DNA of 61,920 nt from Cytophagales bacterium (GTDB lineage Bacteria; Bacteroidota; Bacteroidia; Cytophagales; Thermoflexibacteraceae): NCBI GenBank assembly GCA_004294445.1, contig REAZ01000025.1, positions 1 through 61,920 on the forward strand, given 5' to 3'. Within the stretch, counting starts at the first letter, position 1, and each line of letters opens with the position of its first letter. The notes under the pieces are model-generated. The model searched no databases. It had not been told where the DNA came from and saw nothing but the letters and a program-made list of their open reading frames with translations. Position numbers and translations under genes: made by a program. This document shows, piece by piece, positions 60,598 to 61,920 of this stretch.

Positions 60598-61560
60598 ATG
60601 ATAGGAAAAGACCTTCAGAAAGCAGCTAAGTATTTAGAAGAAGGGGAATTGGTAGGCATCCCGACAGAAACAGTCTATGGGCTTGCAGGGAATGCCTTAG
60701 ACGAGCGTGCAGTCAGCCAAATTTTCAAGGTGAAAAACCGCCCTACTTTTGACCCGCTCATTGTGCATACGGATAGCATAGAAAAAGTGCAAGCATTTGT
60801 AAGTGAGTTTTCGCCTACTGCCTTGTTGCTATCTCGTCATTTTTGGGCGGGAGCTATGACCTTGCTGCTACCCAAAAAGCCAATCGTTCCCGATTTGGTA
60901 ACAAGTGGCTCGCCTTTGGTTGCTATTCGTATTCCGAATCACCCACTTACTTTAGCCTTGCTTCGTAGTCTCCCTTTTCCTCTTGCTGCCCCAAGTGCCA
61001 ATCCCTTTGGCTACATCAGCCCCACTACGGCACAGCACGTAGCTGCACAGTTAGGGGACAAAATTCCCTACATCTTAGACGGCGGGGCGTGCGATTTGGG
61101 TTTGGAATCTACAATTATAGGTTTTGAAAACAATGTACCAACCATCTATAGGAAAGGAGGCCTCAGCGTAGAAGCTATTGAGCAAGTAGTTGGCAAAGTG
61201 CAGGTTAAAACATTCTCTACCTCCAATCCGCAAGCCCCAGGAATGCTCAAAAGCCATTATGCCCCCCGAATTCCTCTCATCATAGGTAATATAGAGGAGC
61301 TAATCTCTCAATTTGCAGACCGCAACATAGGCATATTATCTTTCCGCAAGCATTTTCCACAGGTGAATGAAAAGCATCAAATAGCCCTATCTGCTGCGGG
61401 AGATTTGGCAGAAGCCGCCAAGCATTTGTTTGCCGCCATGCGACACCTTGACGGACTCGATTTAGAGGTTATCTTGGCAGAACTCCTCCCCGAACAAGAT
61501 TTGGGCAGGGCTATTAACGACAGGCTACGGAGAGCCGCCGCCATAAACAAGGATGAATAA
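60598..61560 (+). CDS. L-threonylcarbamoyladenylate synthase, Sua5 type
   Basis: A 320-residue enzyme that makes threonylcarbamoyl-AMP, the donor for t6A37 in tRNA. The YrdC domain shows GIPTETVYGLAGNAL, KNRPTFDPLIVH, WAGAMTLLLPKK, VAIRIPNHPLTL and PLAAPSANPFGYISPTTAQHV; after about residue 215 a Sua5 domain follows (QAPGMLKSHYAPRIPLIIG), so it is the long Sua5 form rather than the short TsaC. Length and motifs are complete. Start is the ATG at 60598. Confidence 0.93.
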   Translation: MIGKDLQKAAKYLEEGELVGIPTETVYGLAGNALDERAVSQIFKVKNRPTFDPLIVHTDSIEKVQAFVSEFSPTALLLSRHFWAGAMTLLLPKKPIVPDLVTSGSPLVAIRIPNHPLTLALLRSLPFPLAAPSANPFGYISPTTAQHVAAQLGDKIPYILDGGACDLGLESTIIGFENNVPTIYRKGGLSVEAIEQVVGKVQVKTFSTSNPQAPGMLKSHYAPRIPLIIGNIEELISQFADRNIGILSFRKHFPQVNEKHQIALSAAGDLAEAAKHLFAAMRHLDGLDLEVILAELLPEQDLGRAINDRLRRAAAINKDE

Positions 61561-61592
61561 AAAAGAAGTAAATCACTGTAAATGAGAAAAAT

Positions 61593-61829
61593 ATGTCAAT
61601 AAAATCAGCACTTTACGACCAATGTATCGGCTATGTAGAAGGGCGTATCGCTGCCATCACGCAAACCATACAAGAAGCCCAAGAAGCCGCGAATAATGAA
61701 ACCAAAAGCACCGCAGGCGACAAATACGAAACTACTCGCTCTATGATGCAGCTCGATAGGGCTATGAATACCAATCAGTTATTAGCAGCCAATAAACTAA
61801 AAGAAGACTTGCTAAAAATTGACGGATAG
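61593..61829 (+). CDS. N-terminal coiled-coil part of a Gre-like protein, truncated
   Basis: A 78-residue frame reading SIKSALYDQCIGYVEGRI then NETKSTAGDKYETTRSMM and LKEDLLKIDG. I recognise it as the N-terminal half of a Bacteroidetes protein of about 150 residues with a GreA/GreB-type C-terminal domain (often mis-listed as a 3-oxoacyl-ACP synthase). The C-terminal domain is missing: a TAG follows directly and no continuing frame is apparent downstream. It may be a pseudogene or a genuine short form. It follows the Sua5 gene by 32 bases. Confidence 0.6.
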   Translation: MSIKSALYDQCIGYVEGRIAAITQTIQEAQEAANNETKSTAGDKYETTRSMMQLDRAMNTNQLLAANKLKEDLLKIDG

Positions 61830-61920
61830 TGTCAAGTAACGAGTGATAGGTTGTAATTGAATATGAATAATTTCAAATATAAATAGTGCATTTCTTCTGA
61901 TTTAGAAAAAGACAAAGTTT

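Noticed and set aside
1..61920. CRISPR arrays, tRNA or rRNA genes, integrases, transposases
   Set aside because: No regularly spaced repeats, tRNA-like arms, rRNA stretches or recombinase motifs were seen on either strand.

Overview
The window looks like chromosomal DNA of an AT-rich gliding member of the Bacteroidetes, probably a Cytophagales relative. Evidence is the gliding or type IX secretion genes gldN and gldB, two proteins ending in type IX sorting domains (612-3836 and 20531-22054), several lipoproteins, TAnnTTTG promoter boxes, DUF1501/DUF1800 and DUF2911 proteins, and a NAD-dependent DNA ligase. I saw no tRNA, rRNA, CRISPR array, integrase or transposase gene.

Layout. 1-611: remnant of a large restriction-modification protein. 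612-10333: a secreted beta-propeller protein, a TPR membrane protein, pcm, an S1/P1-like hydrolase, an ECF sigma / anti-sigma / Spy-like module split by a tandem repeat element, and an MscS channel. 10483-18777: a Spy-like protein, DUF2911, an isolated gldN, a TetR-controlled lipid- or ester-type operon with two operator-like palindromes, an RlaP-type nucleotidyltransferase, a GMP-synthase-like amidotransferase and a fatty acid desaturase. 18844-20422: trpE preceded by a classical attenuator with a 19-residue leader peptide containing two adjacent Trp codons. 20531-27720: the DUF1800-DUF1501 pair, a secreted protein next to a CHASE2 protein, and gldB. 27816-31413: a solitary N6-adenine methyltransferase, a DUF3127 protein and a small metal-related operon. 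31494-40718: transport, channel, TPR and lipoprotein genes and ligA. 40801-46794: an AT-rich defence island. 46799-61829: sufS, hydrolases, a GH109-type operon, a glycosyltransferase, a large SNF2 helicase, tsaC/sua5 and a truncated Gre-like protein.

The most interesting system is the island at 41145-46677. It is a tight four-gene operon: type I methyltransferase hsdM, specificity subunit hsdS, an AAA/ABC-type ATPase and an HNH nuclease. The last two resemble the Septu (PtuA/PtuB) pair. No hsdR lies in the window, so the ATPase-HNH pair may serve as the effector of a type I-like modification system. Identical 43-base copies of a terminator hairpin flank the island, which suggests insertion or excision as a unit.

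Functions are inferred by reading motifs and from family knowledge. No database search was run.
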